Positions 1 through 14,777 of a stretch of 64,000 nucleotides of DNA are shown here, piece by piece (within the stretch, counting starts at the first letter, position 1; each line of letters begins with the position of its first letter). The notes beneath the pieces were generated by a model. The model searched no databases. It was not told the origin of the DNA and was given only the letters and a program-made list of their open reading frames with translations. The position numbers were made by a program, and so were the translations under genes. The DNA lies in the NCBI GenBank assembly GCA_001599915.1, contig BCIG01000017.1, forward strand, positions 496,001 through 560,000. Direction: 5' to 3'. The stretch is from Symbiotaphrina buchneri (Eukaryota; Ascomycota; Symbiotaphrinales; Symbiotaphrinaceae).

Positions 1-1
1 T

Positions 2-544
2 GCCAGCTCTTGCGTCTATGCTCACGACTTGTAAGTGTCAATATTGCTCTCGACAGACGCGTTAAGCTAATGACCTCACCATAGGAGCGCTGTTGCCGGC
101 CCTTATGGACCTTCTGCCTCCGGCTACGAGGGTTATGGCCAGAACATCGCCGCTGGTTATCCTGCGAGTGGAATCGCTGGGACCATTTCTGATCTCTTCT
201 ACAATGGAGAAGTCAGCTTGTTCCTTCCCAGCTACTACGGACAAGCCAACCCTCCCAACTTCGAGGACTGGGGTCATTTCTCTCAGCTCGTTTGGGACGC
301 TACCACGAATGTCGGCTGCGCTACTGTCGACTGCACTGCCAACGGTGGTTTGACCAACTTCGGCGACATCGACCCATTCTTCACCGTCTGCAACTACTGG
401 CCTGAAGGTAAGTTTTCCTCTAGCACACGTGTGCCACTGTTGTTCGTGATGCTGACACGTCCACAAGGCAACATGGGTGGTGAATATGGTACCAACATTC
501 TTCCGTCCCTGGACGAACCCACTGTCACCGGTGCCACTTCTTAG
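2..544 (+). CDS. CAP/PR-1-like secreted protein, 3' part
   Basis: Only the C-terminal 142 residues are in the window; the 5' end lies to the left. Exons read as 2-30, 85-407 and 468-544, with introns gtaagt..atag and gtaagt..acaag that keep frame. The protein shows CAP (SCP/PR-1) domain signatures in order: CVYAHDL then GPYG and EGYGQNIAAG near the start, HFSQLVWDATTNVGCA in the middle, and CNYWPEGNMGGEYGTNI at the end. These supply the conserved His, Glu and Cys residues of the family. Fungal members (yeast Pry-type) are usually secreted and bind sterols or lipids; the signal peptide would be in the missing part, so secretion is inferred from the family. It ends soon after the CAP core, so there is no C-terminal GPI or mucin-like tail. 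Confidence 0.88.
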
Positions 545-1763
545 GGTGTCACTTCTCGGTTTGCTGTCTTCCGCTGATGTCCGGTACATTGGTATGTGAT
601 GGCGAATGGATGGGGTATCGTCACTGGTGGTGGAATTCGAATCTTGTTCCTCAGCGAGTTGTTCATGTCCAGCATGTACCTGCACTTCTGAACATGTGTT
701 CGCCCTTCAGAATGATCGACATGCACTGATGATCTGTCATGTTCTCTTCTCTGTGCATAGTTGCTAGCATGCAAGCGTCGCAGCTTTGCTTTCGCCCATG
801 AGGCTTTGAAATCCATGAGCTTTTGCCATGAAACAGTAGAAGTTCCCATGTTTCCTCATGTGTGTGACCGTGAATAGTACAGGACCTGCCTTTTGTCATT
901 AGCAATTGACAAGATGATGATAAACCCCGCATCATGGTCCGATGTTACCCAAGCCGCCAACACGCGTGCAGGCTCCTTCAAACAGAAGAGAATGAGGGCC
1001 GCAATCACTGTAATTTCACACAAGTTCCGGTCCCAACCCCACGCCTTGAAGTCTTAATATCTTGCTGCATGCTGCAATACACATGGTCAATTTCAGTCCC
1101 GATTCTGAAATTTAGTGAGACCTGAACTTCCGCAAAGTGCAGAGTCTACCTGCTGTCCCATATTCCTGGCAAATAAAAGTAATCATTTACCACTATCCAG
1201 CCCTGAAGGTACGTAGCTCCTCTCAGATCATTATGGTGTACAACTGCACTTCTCAGACATTTGATTCCCTGGAGATGATGGCCTATCGGAACAATTCCCC
1301 GTCTCGCTGCAGAGACCGTGCACGACTACAACCACAACCCTTAGCGCGAAACTCCTGTTTGCACTTGGGCGTCCAACTATTGATATCAAAAGGCTCCAAA
1401 CTACGACCGATGGCTTGGAAGGAATTCGGCGGTTGAGATAGAAGACTAGTCGATTCATGGGGAAGATTTAATGGGATATTGGAAGGACAAGTCTAATATA
1501 TGAGATACCTATAATTATGAGTACTGCACTGGAAAGGAAGAAATTTAAGGTAGCAGANGGTATACACCTTTTATGAGTCAGGATGTCACCAAAGGAATCG
1601 GGGCCAAGTAGCAATTCAGTTTGGAACGATTAGACTGCTCCCAACGACTGGTGATATCTAGAACTGTATATCATAATCGTGGAAATGGGGCCAATGTAGC
1701 CATCTATCGAGGAAAATGGTCTGATATACAAAGTAAGGCAGATATGGATCCAAAATGACCAAC
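545..1763. other. Intergenic, no gene seen
   Basis: Convergent gap between the CAP protein and the SPATA20-like gene, so it should hold two 3' UTRs. One unresolved base (n) lies at 1558. The reading frames here are short, overlapping on both strands and lack recognisable domains. I see no repeat or RNA gene. Confidence 0.6.
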
Positions 1764-4416
1764 CTACATTCCATCCAGCACCTTCTCCATCTCCGTCAAA
1801 TCAAAGACCTCTTTGCAGGTGCCTACCTCGCAGATCTGCACTCGCTCTTTATTCGGATCCATAGCCGCCAGCAGGGGATTCCGGCTGCGTATCCACTCCG
1901 ACTGCATATTGCCTCCCACCCTCGACACAGTCGTGTTGGTATATAATCTCTTCCTCAGACTCCTCAACGCCGCCTCAACCTCCTCGTCACTGCCCGTCAC
2001 GACGATGCCGCGTACGCCCAGACACTGCGCGACCACTGCGCTCAGCATGCTGGTGAAGAGGAAGGGATGCTGCAGGATCTCGGCGCCGAAGGCTTCGCAT
2101 GTTTTCTTGGCCAGGCTGGCGTACTCCTCGTCTTCGAGGATGGAGCCTAGCCGGTACAGGTTGTTGGCGCTGACGCCGTTCGTGGAAGGTTCCGCGTTGT
2201 CCATGCCGTCCTTTAGACGTAGGATCAGATCTGTCTGGCTTTCTTCTGTTGAGAAGAATCCGTAACCTTTAGGATCCCAAAATCGGGAGATCTGCGCTTC
2301 TGGATGCTGGTCAGCTCGGGAAGAAAGTAAAACCGGAATCAAGGACGCTTACTCTGTAACCGATCCGCCAGCTCAAGGTATCTCTCGTTGAATGTTGCTT
2401 CGTACAGGTCGATCAAGCCGGATATGAGGAAAGCGTAGTCATCTGCAAAGCCCGGAGCGTCTCCTCTTCCCTCCCGGTACACTCTCCACAGCTTCGACTC
2501 TGCCTCATCCCACAGCTCCTTATATATGAATTCAACCGCTTTCTCCGCCGACTCTCGATATATCTTCGACTTCTCGGCATCAACCTCCGCGAGCATGGCG
2601 CTGGTCCTGGCCAATGCTCCTATAGCAAGACCGTTCCAGCCTACCACGATCTTGTCATCTAGTGCTGGCCGTGGCCGTTCTTTCTCACGATGTGCCCTCA
2701 ACTTTGCTCTGCCTTCCCGTAAGATCTTCACGACTTCCTCCTCCGCCAATCCAAACTCCTTGGCGAGCTGTGGAGGCGTCGTTACGACGCATAGAACGTT
2801 TTGATTCACCAACTCATCATGAGCGTCGTGCTCAGGACTGACATTGCCATGCGCCTTCACATTCCAGAACCTAGCACAGATATCTGCATCCCTCTCACCC
2901 AGTATCGAAGTGAATTCCCTGCGTGTCCAGACATAAAATGCACCTTCACGCTTTTCGGTATCGGTAGGTCGGTAGAGCGAATCAGCATCTTCGGCGGAAT
3001 AGAAGCCCCCATCAGGTGCCGCGATGGGCGTTGTCGTAAGATAGGTCGCCACATCGTACACAGCACCTAGCATTTCTGGGTCTTTGGAAACAAGGAAAGC
3101 ATCGAGGTACACATGCAGCAACTGTGCATTATCGTAAAGCCTGTACATCACTGTTAACCCTGATCTGACGGTTCTTGTTCCTTTGCTGTACCTACATCTT
3201 TTCGAAATGCGGTAAGCTCCAGTCCTTTGTCACGGAATACCTTGCGAATCCATTGCCTATATGATCATGTATGCCCCCCCTTGTCATGTGTCTCAGAGTG
3301 TTTATAGCCATGGCCTTTGCATGCTCGCACTCCTCGTCCCCTATGACGTCTTTGACAGCGGAGGGGAATTGTCCAAGCCTTAAAAGAAATGCCAGATTGA
3401 CCGGTGTGGGGAACTTCGGTGCTTTTGAGAAACCTCCATGGACTTTGTCGTACTTCGATGTGAAATGTCCATAGGCCTCTTCTAATAAGTCCAACTCTAG
3501 CCCATCCACATCTTCATCCTCGTTTGATCTCGTCTGGGCACCTTCGGCTGCAAATTCTTTTAGTTGCTGAGTGATCAGCTTTGCGCTGCTCAGACATCTC
3601 TCCTGCTGAGTCTCCCACACATCCCGCAGCTTCTCCAAGATCTCGCGGAAACCCACCTGTCCGCCCATTGCTGTCGCTGAATTCGGTCCAGGCCAATATG
3701 TACCCCCAAATACTGGCTCGAGGTCAGGAGTAAGGAACACGTTCAACGGCCAGCCGCCTGAGCCCGTCGTTGCTTGCACATAGTTCATGTAGATACGGTC
3801 GATATCCGGTCTCTCTTCACGATCAATTTTGATCGGGATGAAAGACTTGTTTAGAATATCCGCTATTTCCTGCGACTCGAAAGATTCCCGCTCCATAACG
3901 TGGCACCCTAATATGTGTTAGTCCTCGAGTTTGCCTCGTGCGCATTTCGAGCCCTTACAATGACAAGCAGCATATCCTATACTGACGAACAGCAACTTGT
4001 TCTGCTTCTTGGCCAGATCAAGCGCCTCCTTGTCCCACATCTTCCATGCGACGGGGTTATTCATATGACCCCTGACCTAGAATCATCACTTCATCAGCTA
4101 TCATTCATGTGCAATCTGGCAGGCATCGTACGTAAGGGCTTCTGCTCTGATGCAACCTATTGACCATCTTTGCCCCTCCAGGCGCATTCGAAGATTGACC
4201 ATCGCCGTCCGTATTTCTGCCGGCTCCCGGTATAGCCTGTGCGTTGGATGCCATCATTCTTGTCTGCACTTTGTGCCCTCCCACCCAGTTCCTCTGCGGT
4301 TCCTTCTTGCCAATAAATCTGGGTGCTTGGATGACTCGATCTGAGGCTGATAATACTCTACTGATAGCGAAATGACGTCGTGGGGCGAGTTTCGCGCAGC
4401 GGTTGATATGCCGCAT
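1764..4416 (-). CDS. SPATA20/YyaL-like thioredoxin-domain protein
   Basis: Five exons on the minus strand: 4132-4416, 3959-4076, 3196-3907, 2353-3140 and 1764-2299, giving 812 residues. The N-terminal DUF255 thioredoxin-like domain is plain: LHQSRSPYVRGHMNNPVAW, then SIGYAACHWCHVMERESF with the CxxC motif and a split TGG codon across intron 2, then REERPDIDRIYMNYVQ. The C-terminal half resembles the six-hairpin glycosidase-like part of the family (FEKMLYDNAQLLHVYLDAF, ALDDKIVVGWNGLAI). The family includes bacterial YyaL and human SPATA20; the biochemical role is not well known, with redox or thiol chemistry usually proposed. The first 40 residues are rich in Arg, Ser and Ala and nearly free of acidic residues, which suggests a mitochondrial presequence. 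Divergent from the CENP-W gene. Confidence 0.92.
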
Positions 4417-5171
4417 GCACTGCAGTAACCTGAGTATAGCGGTGATAGATTCGAATAATACGCAACCGTAGATTCTTGTATAGAATCGAAGAGAATATCA
4501 GTTACGGAAGATATGTGGATGCTGCGAGTCTCTCTGCGACATACGCAGAGGGCGCTTTGGGTCTGAGCCTAGAGCAGCCGGAACCAACCTTCTTTCGGAG
4601 ATCGCTACGTTGAAATGACGGATTGAGAGGACGCTTAGTGGGGCCTCGGGCATTTGCGCGCCCACGAGATTAACGTGAGGGTATGGAGGTACGAGTTCGA
4701 AATGAGCTATATGGAATTATTATCGGCGTTCCTTGAGCTCGTTTCTAGCACGACTGATTCAAACAGTGCTTGATACAGAACTGGGAGGGGCATAAGATGC
4801 TAAGTGAAACATTTGTATGAGCGAAGCTTCCGTCTTGCAGCCAATACGGAAGCAGATGCATTACCGATATGCCTTGAGCCTGTTTGCAATGTAGGAGCTT
4901 AAAACTGAGAACTGTATCCTCTTCCGCCTCACCAAGGCACCAATATTCTGCTCCGCTTTGAATATTGCGTAATATCATAAAATATTGATCTAGGAGTTTT
5001 CTGTGGTTGGATGCGGGCCGTCAACGTCCGCGTACGGTACAGGGTCCCTTACACTTTTAGCGGTCCGGGGAAGCAGCTCGGCTTCGGTTTACCGAGTCGC
5101 GTCCGAGCCAAAACAAACGCCTCCAGAAGGTGATTGCCGTCTTTTCTACACTTCAGCAGCTTGTCCTTGCA
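4417..5171. promoter_or_regulatory. Divergent intergenic promoter region
   Basis: It separates two genes transcribed away from each other (the SPATA20-like gene and CENP-W), so both promoters must lie here. I see no obvious TATA box, repeat or further gene. Short open frames on both strands show no domain. Confidence 0.5.
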
Positions 5172-5621
5172 ATGGCAGTCTCAACCAAGCTCTATCCTCG
5201 TTCCACCATAAAACGCACGTTGAAAGCACACTCAAAACTCAACGTCAGCAAAAATGTGGATATCCTGGTCAGTACTCCCGGTTCTTACCATGTCACATGC
5301 TCTTGTTCCTCCCACAACGTCAGCTAACTCATTGCTCTCCCCAGGTCTTCCTAGACTACACTCTTTTTCTCAGAGAGTTCGTCCCACCCCTACTTTCTAT
5401 CGAAATCTCGTGACGGGATAGATAATCTTCACATCAACAAAGCATGGGCTGACGGGTTGAGACAGGCTGCTGCGGGAGGCATCCATACATGGGAAACAAA
5501 ACGGCGAGAAGGTGCTGAGCGCCAAGAGTGTGCGAAAAGCCACAGAAGTGCGTTGGACCAGCGTTCTGACTGCAGAAGAGCTGACGAAGGACAGGACACA
5601 TTGAGGAAATTCAAGGGTTAG
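5172..5621 (+). CDS. Inner kinetochore histone-fold protein CENP-W
   Basis: A 78-residue protein from four small exons: 5172-5267, 5345-5376, 5466-5547 and 5595-5621. The start ATG has G at -3 and +4. The spliced product carries YPRSTIKRTLKAHSKLNVSK, then VDILVFLDYTLFLRELLREA, then KSVRKATEDTLRKFKG and stop. This is the histone-fold pattern of fungal CENP-W, which pairs with CENP-T (yeast Cnn1-Wip1) at the centromere within the CCAN complex; similarity is from memory of the family, not a search. Intron 2 uses the uncommon donor GTTCGT and intron 3 is 47 nt, yet every join restores the conserved helix register. Unspliced reading frames here end after 50-60 residues, so the gene is easily missed. 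The length equals that expected for this very short family. Confidence 0.85.
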
Positions 5622-6288
5622 GAGGTGGTGATACGAGGCGTTTCCGGATGGGAGTGTGTGCTTTCATTGCCTTTCATCTGGTATTCATAAAGGACGGACC
5701 TGAGGTGTTGGACTTTGATGACTTTGCAGTGCAGCATTACGAAGTAGATACCCGGTTTGACATAACAAGGCTCTGACGCAATTGTTGTTTTATCGCTTGC
5801 TCTGCTGCTCTACCTATTGCTCTGCTACGTGCTGGAATCCGCACCGGTCTTCTCCCACAGTTCAGACGAATTGTCCGTAATTTTGAGCCATTGACGAGAG
5901 ACAACGACTGGCAAAGCCATCTGATGAATGACATGAATCTGTAGATGTTAAAAGTCGACCTGGAATAGGGCAGCCACAATCGTAGCTGTGTCAATTTCTT
6001 TGAGAGACGGGTGCGTGTTCGACCAGTAGCTAAAGCTTGGACGGCTCAGGGACCCGACGAGCCTCGCCAACCACCAACCTAAAGTGACACTTTCCAGACC
6101 AAACCAAATCTACAACTTCCCAGATCCAACTCTGCACATCACAGCAACACTTACATCTAATTGTCTCCGTCCCACACCTATTACCGTCTCTCAATCTCTT
6201 GAGCGTCTCTGGATATTCATCTACCTAATCTATTAGCTTTAAGTTACGTCTACTTTACAGCCTCATTGCACGCAACTGCACGATCAAC
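5622..6288. promoter_or_regulatory. Intergenic, promoter side of the YAG7-like gene
   Basis: Tandem gap between CENP-W and the YAG7-like gene. The last 200 bases before 6289 are rich in C and T with few G residues, typical of fungal core promoters and 5' leaders. No further gene is seen. Confidence 0.5.
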
Positions 6289-7909
6289 ATGTCCGCCGCT
6301 CCAGTCACCAACCCCACCGTTCCAACAGAATCGAAGAGCGCAAAGAAGAAGAAAGCGAAAGCTGAAGCGGCTCCATCAACCAATGGAGACACTCCTGCGA
6401 GCCCATCCGTCAAGGAAGGCACAACAAATGGCACCGACGCTACGTTCGAGAGTCCCTACATGAAGGAGCTTTACAAGTGAGTCAAGGCCCTCTCTTAACT
6501 CACGCCCTTTGATCCAGGACTCCATTTGCTGACAATGGATACATTAGATCTATTCGGAATGTCAACAAGAAGATTGTAAGCTTTTCCGCCTGCCCTTACA
6601 TGAGTCATATCCATGTCGTGCAGTTGCTGATATACCTGTAGAACGCCAGTCAGAAGGTTGACGCCATCGTTGCCGAAAATCCTGGGAAAACTCTCGACGA
6701 GCTGGTAGCGGCCCGTAAGATCAATAATGACCAAAAAGCCCAGGTCCTCAAGAAACCGGCACTTCTGGCACAGCTCTCCTCTCTGGAAGAGCAAGTCAGC
6801 CAGTACAAGAAGTTTGACCAAGAGTATCAGAATCGGTTGAACGCCGAGAAGGAGGTACTGCAATCACAGCATAAGGAAGAGCTGGAGAAGCTCAGAGAGA
6901 CCGTGAAAGCCGAGGCCAAAGCGGAAGCTCTGAAGCAGTCCAAGGAACGACTGCTGCTCTTCTCAAAGTTCTTGAGAGCCGCCGCAGCCAACAGAGAGAA
7001 CAGCGAACAGGGCTCGGATGAGAGCAAAGCCTTCGAAGGTGCTCTTCTACAAGTCTACGGTGGTGATGCAACTGCTGTAGCTGCGGCCGAAAAGTTGATT
7101 GACGGTGTGGAGGAGGGAGTCATTGCTATTGAAGGCACAGTTCTCGAATACACCTGTAAGCACCTATTCGGGCTCATCCTTGAGCGTTCCATCACAGGTG
7201 TCAATATAGTTTACTAATTGCTGCAGATGCTCAACTCAAGGAGGCTTCTCTCCGCTACGCTCCATCCGCTCCAGAAGACGCCTGGGTAGAGGAACCACCA
7301 GCTGAACCGGTCAAGGAAGCCACCACCCACCCTGTAGTCACCGACCCAACAGAAGCCAATGCCGGTCTTACAGAGATTGACAACCCTGTTGAACCTACCA
7401 ATGGCGTCCCGGACGCAGACAGCAGTCCAATTGCTCCAGAGCAGACAAGCATTGATGCCGGTGCCGGTAACGCGGCAGCTGAGAGCCAGTGGGACACTAA
7501 GATGTCTGCATCGGTCGATTCTGGTGCAGAAGGATGGATCGAGGTCCCTCGCGATCCTGCCGAGACCGAGACCGGTACCGCTGGCGTACCTGCTGCCCAG
7601 AACAGCATTGAGAGCTGGGCGGATGATCATCCGACGGATCCTCCTGTGGAGGCCGCTGTTACCCCCGTAACCAATGGCAATGACGGCTTTCATGAGGTCC
7701 ATCACGGACGTGGCGGCAGAGGACGTGGTCACTTCCAAGGCGAGCGTCGCGGTAGTCAACGTGGTCGAGGTGGATTCCGTGGTGGTGGCGAGGGAGGCTA
7801 CAGGGGAGGTCGTGGTGGCTTCCGTGGGGACAAAGGCGGCGAAGGTGGGCATCGCGGTCGTGGGCGCGGTGGATATCGTGGATCCCGTGGCCGTGACACA
7901 GCACAGTAG
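6289..7909 (+). CDS. Yag7-like RGG-repeat protein
   Basis: Four exons, 6289-6476, 6548-6575 (28 nt), 6642-7155 and 7227-7909, giving 470 residues. An N-terminal Lys/Ala-rich tail leads into the conserved block SPYMKELYKSIRNVNKKINA, matching the N-terminal region of yeast Yag7, followed by a long charged coiled coil (about residues 75-180; EEQVSQYKKFDQEYQNRLNA). The middle is acidic, Pro/Thr-rich and probably disordered. The last 60 residues are a dense RGG/GRG domain (RGGFRGG, GYRGGRGGFRGD) of the type that binds RNA and is arginine-methylated. The layout of coiled coil plus RGG tail resembles metazoan caprin, so a role in mRNP or translation control is plausible but inferred. ATG context AACATGT. 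Confidence 0.85.
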
Positions 7910-9248
7910 ATGATGTCTCCCCCTGGTTCATTGGATGAGCGTTGCTACATACTTTGAGCGTCCCCCGTGTTTTCCTCACATCATTGGCGAAATCTCTGAG
8001 CGGTTGCGACACATGTCGTGGTTTCAAAGGAAAAAGATTGGTTTCTGCTGGGCTCAAGCGTTGTCATTTGCATGGTCCGGTTTCAATGCTGTTTGTTCCA
8101 CGGTCAACCAAAAGCTGTTTCCTAGTTCTCCTGGCATGTACGCATTTCAATGGAGCGTTTGCTTTTGAGGGCCTCGGTGTGTTTGTACAATGCATCAGCG
8201 GAACGTACTCCTTGTCTTGGTCTTGGTCTTTTCTATTCGGGAGTTGCGTCTTCCACGTCATGCAGTGAGATGGTTCATGCAACGGTCCAGTCCGAAGTCG
8301 GTAATCGAAGCCGACGCCAGATGCAGGTACGGGTACGCCTTGAAGCTTATCGACTGGTGCAAGTCCCTGATCCGCCGCAATTAGCCTGTCGACACATCGA
8401 CTGCTACACACAATCCGTCTAGCATTTCCTCTGATCTCCATCTCCCGATAGCCGGAGGAGAGATCCCCAACGAAATTGTCCCATTTCTTCCCATGGTCAA
8501 TACCTGAGGGATTCAGGGATGCTCTTCGAACGATCCTAATCACCTGATAACTGGAGACATGCAACCTCTGTAAGTAAGACGAGTGTGGGCATCCCAAAAG
8601 AAATACATAGGTAATCGATATACTTCATACTATCTATAGTCGCTGTAGTGTATATCCCTTTGCAGCCTCATATCAATGCAGAAGATGATAAGATCTACGC
8701 GATAAGTAAAAGGGGCCCACTGTCAGACCAGGCGGAACGGAAGGCAGCATGGAAAACTGGGGAATAGCGCAAATGGTAAGGCAGGGACCACTTTAAGCGA
8801 AATGTCACGCAACCTCCCGGATTTACAGTTCGAGGCGGCCGAGCTAAACAGCTCCTCCTGAGTCGGAGCACTCACTGCTAGGAAGATAGCTTGCACTGCA
8901 GGATAGACAGGTGTGGTCATTGCAAAACCTTCATTGTGCAGCTCTCCTACAACCAACATCATTCACTGTAAACCTTCACTCTCACCGTATCAGACGCACG
9001 GACGCTGCTCTCCTTTGGCCCTACGATTGATTCACCTTCTGCTTGACCCAATCAGTGCTCGGCTTGGCTCGCTTAAGCAAGATCGGAGCCTGCACCTCAC
9101 TTTCTTGCCATCAGGACTGCGGTGGCTCTCCCCTTCGCCGATCGTTCCATCGCCGGTCAACAGCACAGCAGAGCCATATCCAGCTTTCTGTTATCATCTG
9201 AGAGACATATGAGCCTTGAATAAATTGTCGCTGCAAGGGTCTGGAGCC
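7910..9248. promoter_or_regulatory. Intergenic, upstream of the histone demethylase
   Basis: Tandem gap of 1.3 kb. The left part should be the 3' UTR of the YAG7-like gene. A minus-strand open frame of 177 codons (8064-8597) has no recognisable domain and I do not call it. The right part is the promoter and leader of the JmjC gene and holds a CCAAT box. Confidence 0.5.
9048..9055 (+). promoter_or_regulatory. CCAAT box
   Basis: The sequence CCAATCAG, the preferred extended site of the fungal HAP/CBC (NF-Y-like) complex, sits about 195 bases before the demethylase start. Position and sequence are seen; function is inferred. Confidence 0.4.
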
Positions 9249-13335
<4,087 letters not shown>

Positions 13336-14777
13336 TCGATGGCTGAATATCGATTGCTACGATGTATGATAAGGAGTCTATGAGGAGTTTGTGAGGTCAG
13401 GTGTTTCCATCGGCGGTCACGGCTTCGTTTAACATGGCAGTGGGGGTGTTTTACTGGGTGTTACAGAGATCTGCACATCTCCGGTGTTCTAGGCGTTTAA
13501 ACCCTTTGTTACGGCGGGTTGCTGCAGTGGCTCTATCCGCAGCATAATCTCGGTGGCCTTGCAACAGTACACTATTCAAACATACAACTCTTCGAAGATA
13601 CGAGATAGATATCTTATGCTGCAAAATACACTGGAAACTGCAAAAGCGCTACAGGAAGTCGTTGCATCGTAAAGTACGAAGTGAAGGGGCCCAGTAAAGG
13701 GACCCTAACTCCCAGCTAAACGTGACTTTCCCAAGTTAAACATTTCCGTTGTTGCCGTCCCGAGGCCTCGAGCGCCAAGCCTACTAGTAGGACATCAACG
13801 TGCGCGACATCATCTGACGTCCATCCGTCCGGGGTGCCGAGAACATATGACCGAACCGCAAGTTGCACGGGATACCATGGAGACTCACGAGGGCAATTTG
13901 TGGCAAAAGCCCAGTGGGAATAGAGGCATTTATTATGGTCGATATCTTTTCAGGAGACCGTCTCGAGGGTGTATCGCGATAGATACACCTACAGATCGCT
14001 GATATAATTCGTTACCGGTACACAAGGTTCGACTCAATCTGGGGTTCGTGATCTAGCGGGACCGGCCAAGACTCTGGGGTCCCTCCTCTTGTCCGACTCC
14101 GAGAAATCCCCAAAAGAATGGGCAAATTGTCGATCTAGAAAGTTGTCGATCTAAGGTCATATTGCTTCTTCGCTAATACCATGTAACCATGTCAAGATTA
14201 TTATAAGATAATAGCTGCTACGATTTTCTGCTTTCTATTTCGTGTAAGATGACAACTGATCCTTAAGGGTGCTTGATCTCCGTATATACTCCGCATTATT
14301 CTTTTCCATATAATCGGCTCACCGGATTGATCGAGACCCACCCACACCACCACGTCTTCCGGCTCTTGGATGACCGACTGTCTGGGCGTCCGACCAACTA
14401 CGCTTTATAATTCGTGCTTGCTCTTACCCACCAACGAAGTATAATCCGAAACTCTCTAACTCGGCACACCGGCGGCCGTTTAGCTCGGGACAAGGCTGGC
14501 GTCCGCTCGTCCGTTCTGGCCCTCACACGCTTTGCGCGGCTTGAGATTTATATGCGGAGTACCCCGCATACACACGTATGTCTTTTCTCTATTCTCTTTG
14601 ATCCTGAAGCACGGCACCCTCAACCCCAAAAAGTGAACACCACCTCTTTCTATATGTCTCTGTAAATCTATTCGATGCCTCTTTACTGTTCTCAAGACTG
14701 CCACTACTTCTTCAGGAGCGCCTTGAAGCTGCTCAACATCCCCACCTTCGTCTCTCCGCTCTACGCATAAACTGACC
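13336..14777. other. Intergenic, no gene seen
   Basis: Tandem gap of 1.4 kb between the demethylase and the carnitine acyltransferase. The region around 14150-14300 is AT-rich. It holds one clear hairpin (13968-13989). I found no tRNA B box with a matching A box and no coding frame with a domain. Confidence 0.55.
13968..13989. repeat. Perfect hairpin, 8-bp stem
   Basis: The arms GGTGTATC and GATACACC are exact reverse complements around a six-base loop (gcgata). It lies about 630 bases past the demethylase stop, too far to be an evident 3' end signal. The function is unknown. Confidence 0.5.

Noticed and set aside
7214-7852. Long antisense open frames over the Yag7-like, KDM4 and WD40 genes
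   Set aside because: They are compositional shadows of GC-rich exons (for example RGG repeats read in reverse) and have no domains.
8064-8597. Minus-strand open frame of 177 codons downstream of the YAG7-like gene
   Set aside because: No domain, no plausible introns needed, and overlapping plus-strand frames of similar size; looks like chance.
14025-14050. Possible tRNA B box (GGTTCGACTCA)
   Set aside because: The last bases do not fit the GGTTCGANTCC pattern and no matching A box or acceptor stem is present upstream.
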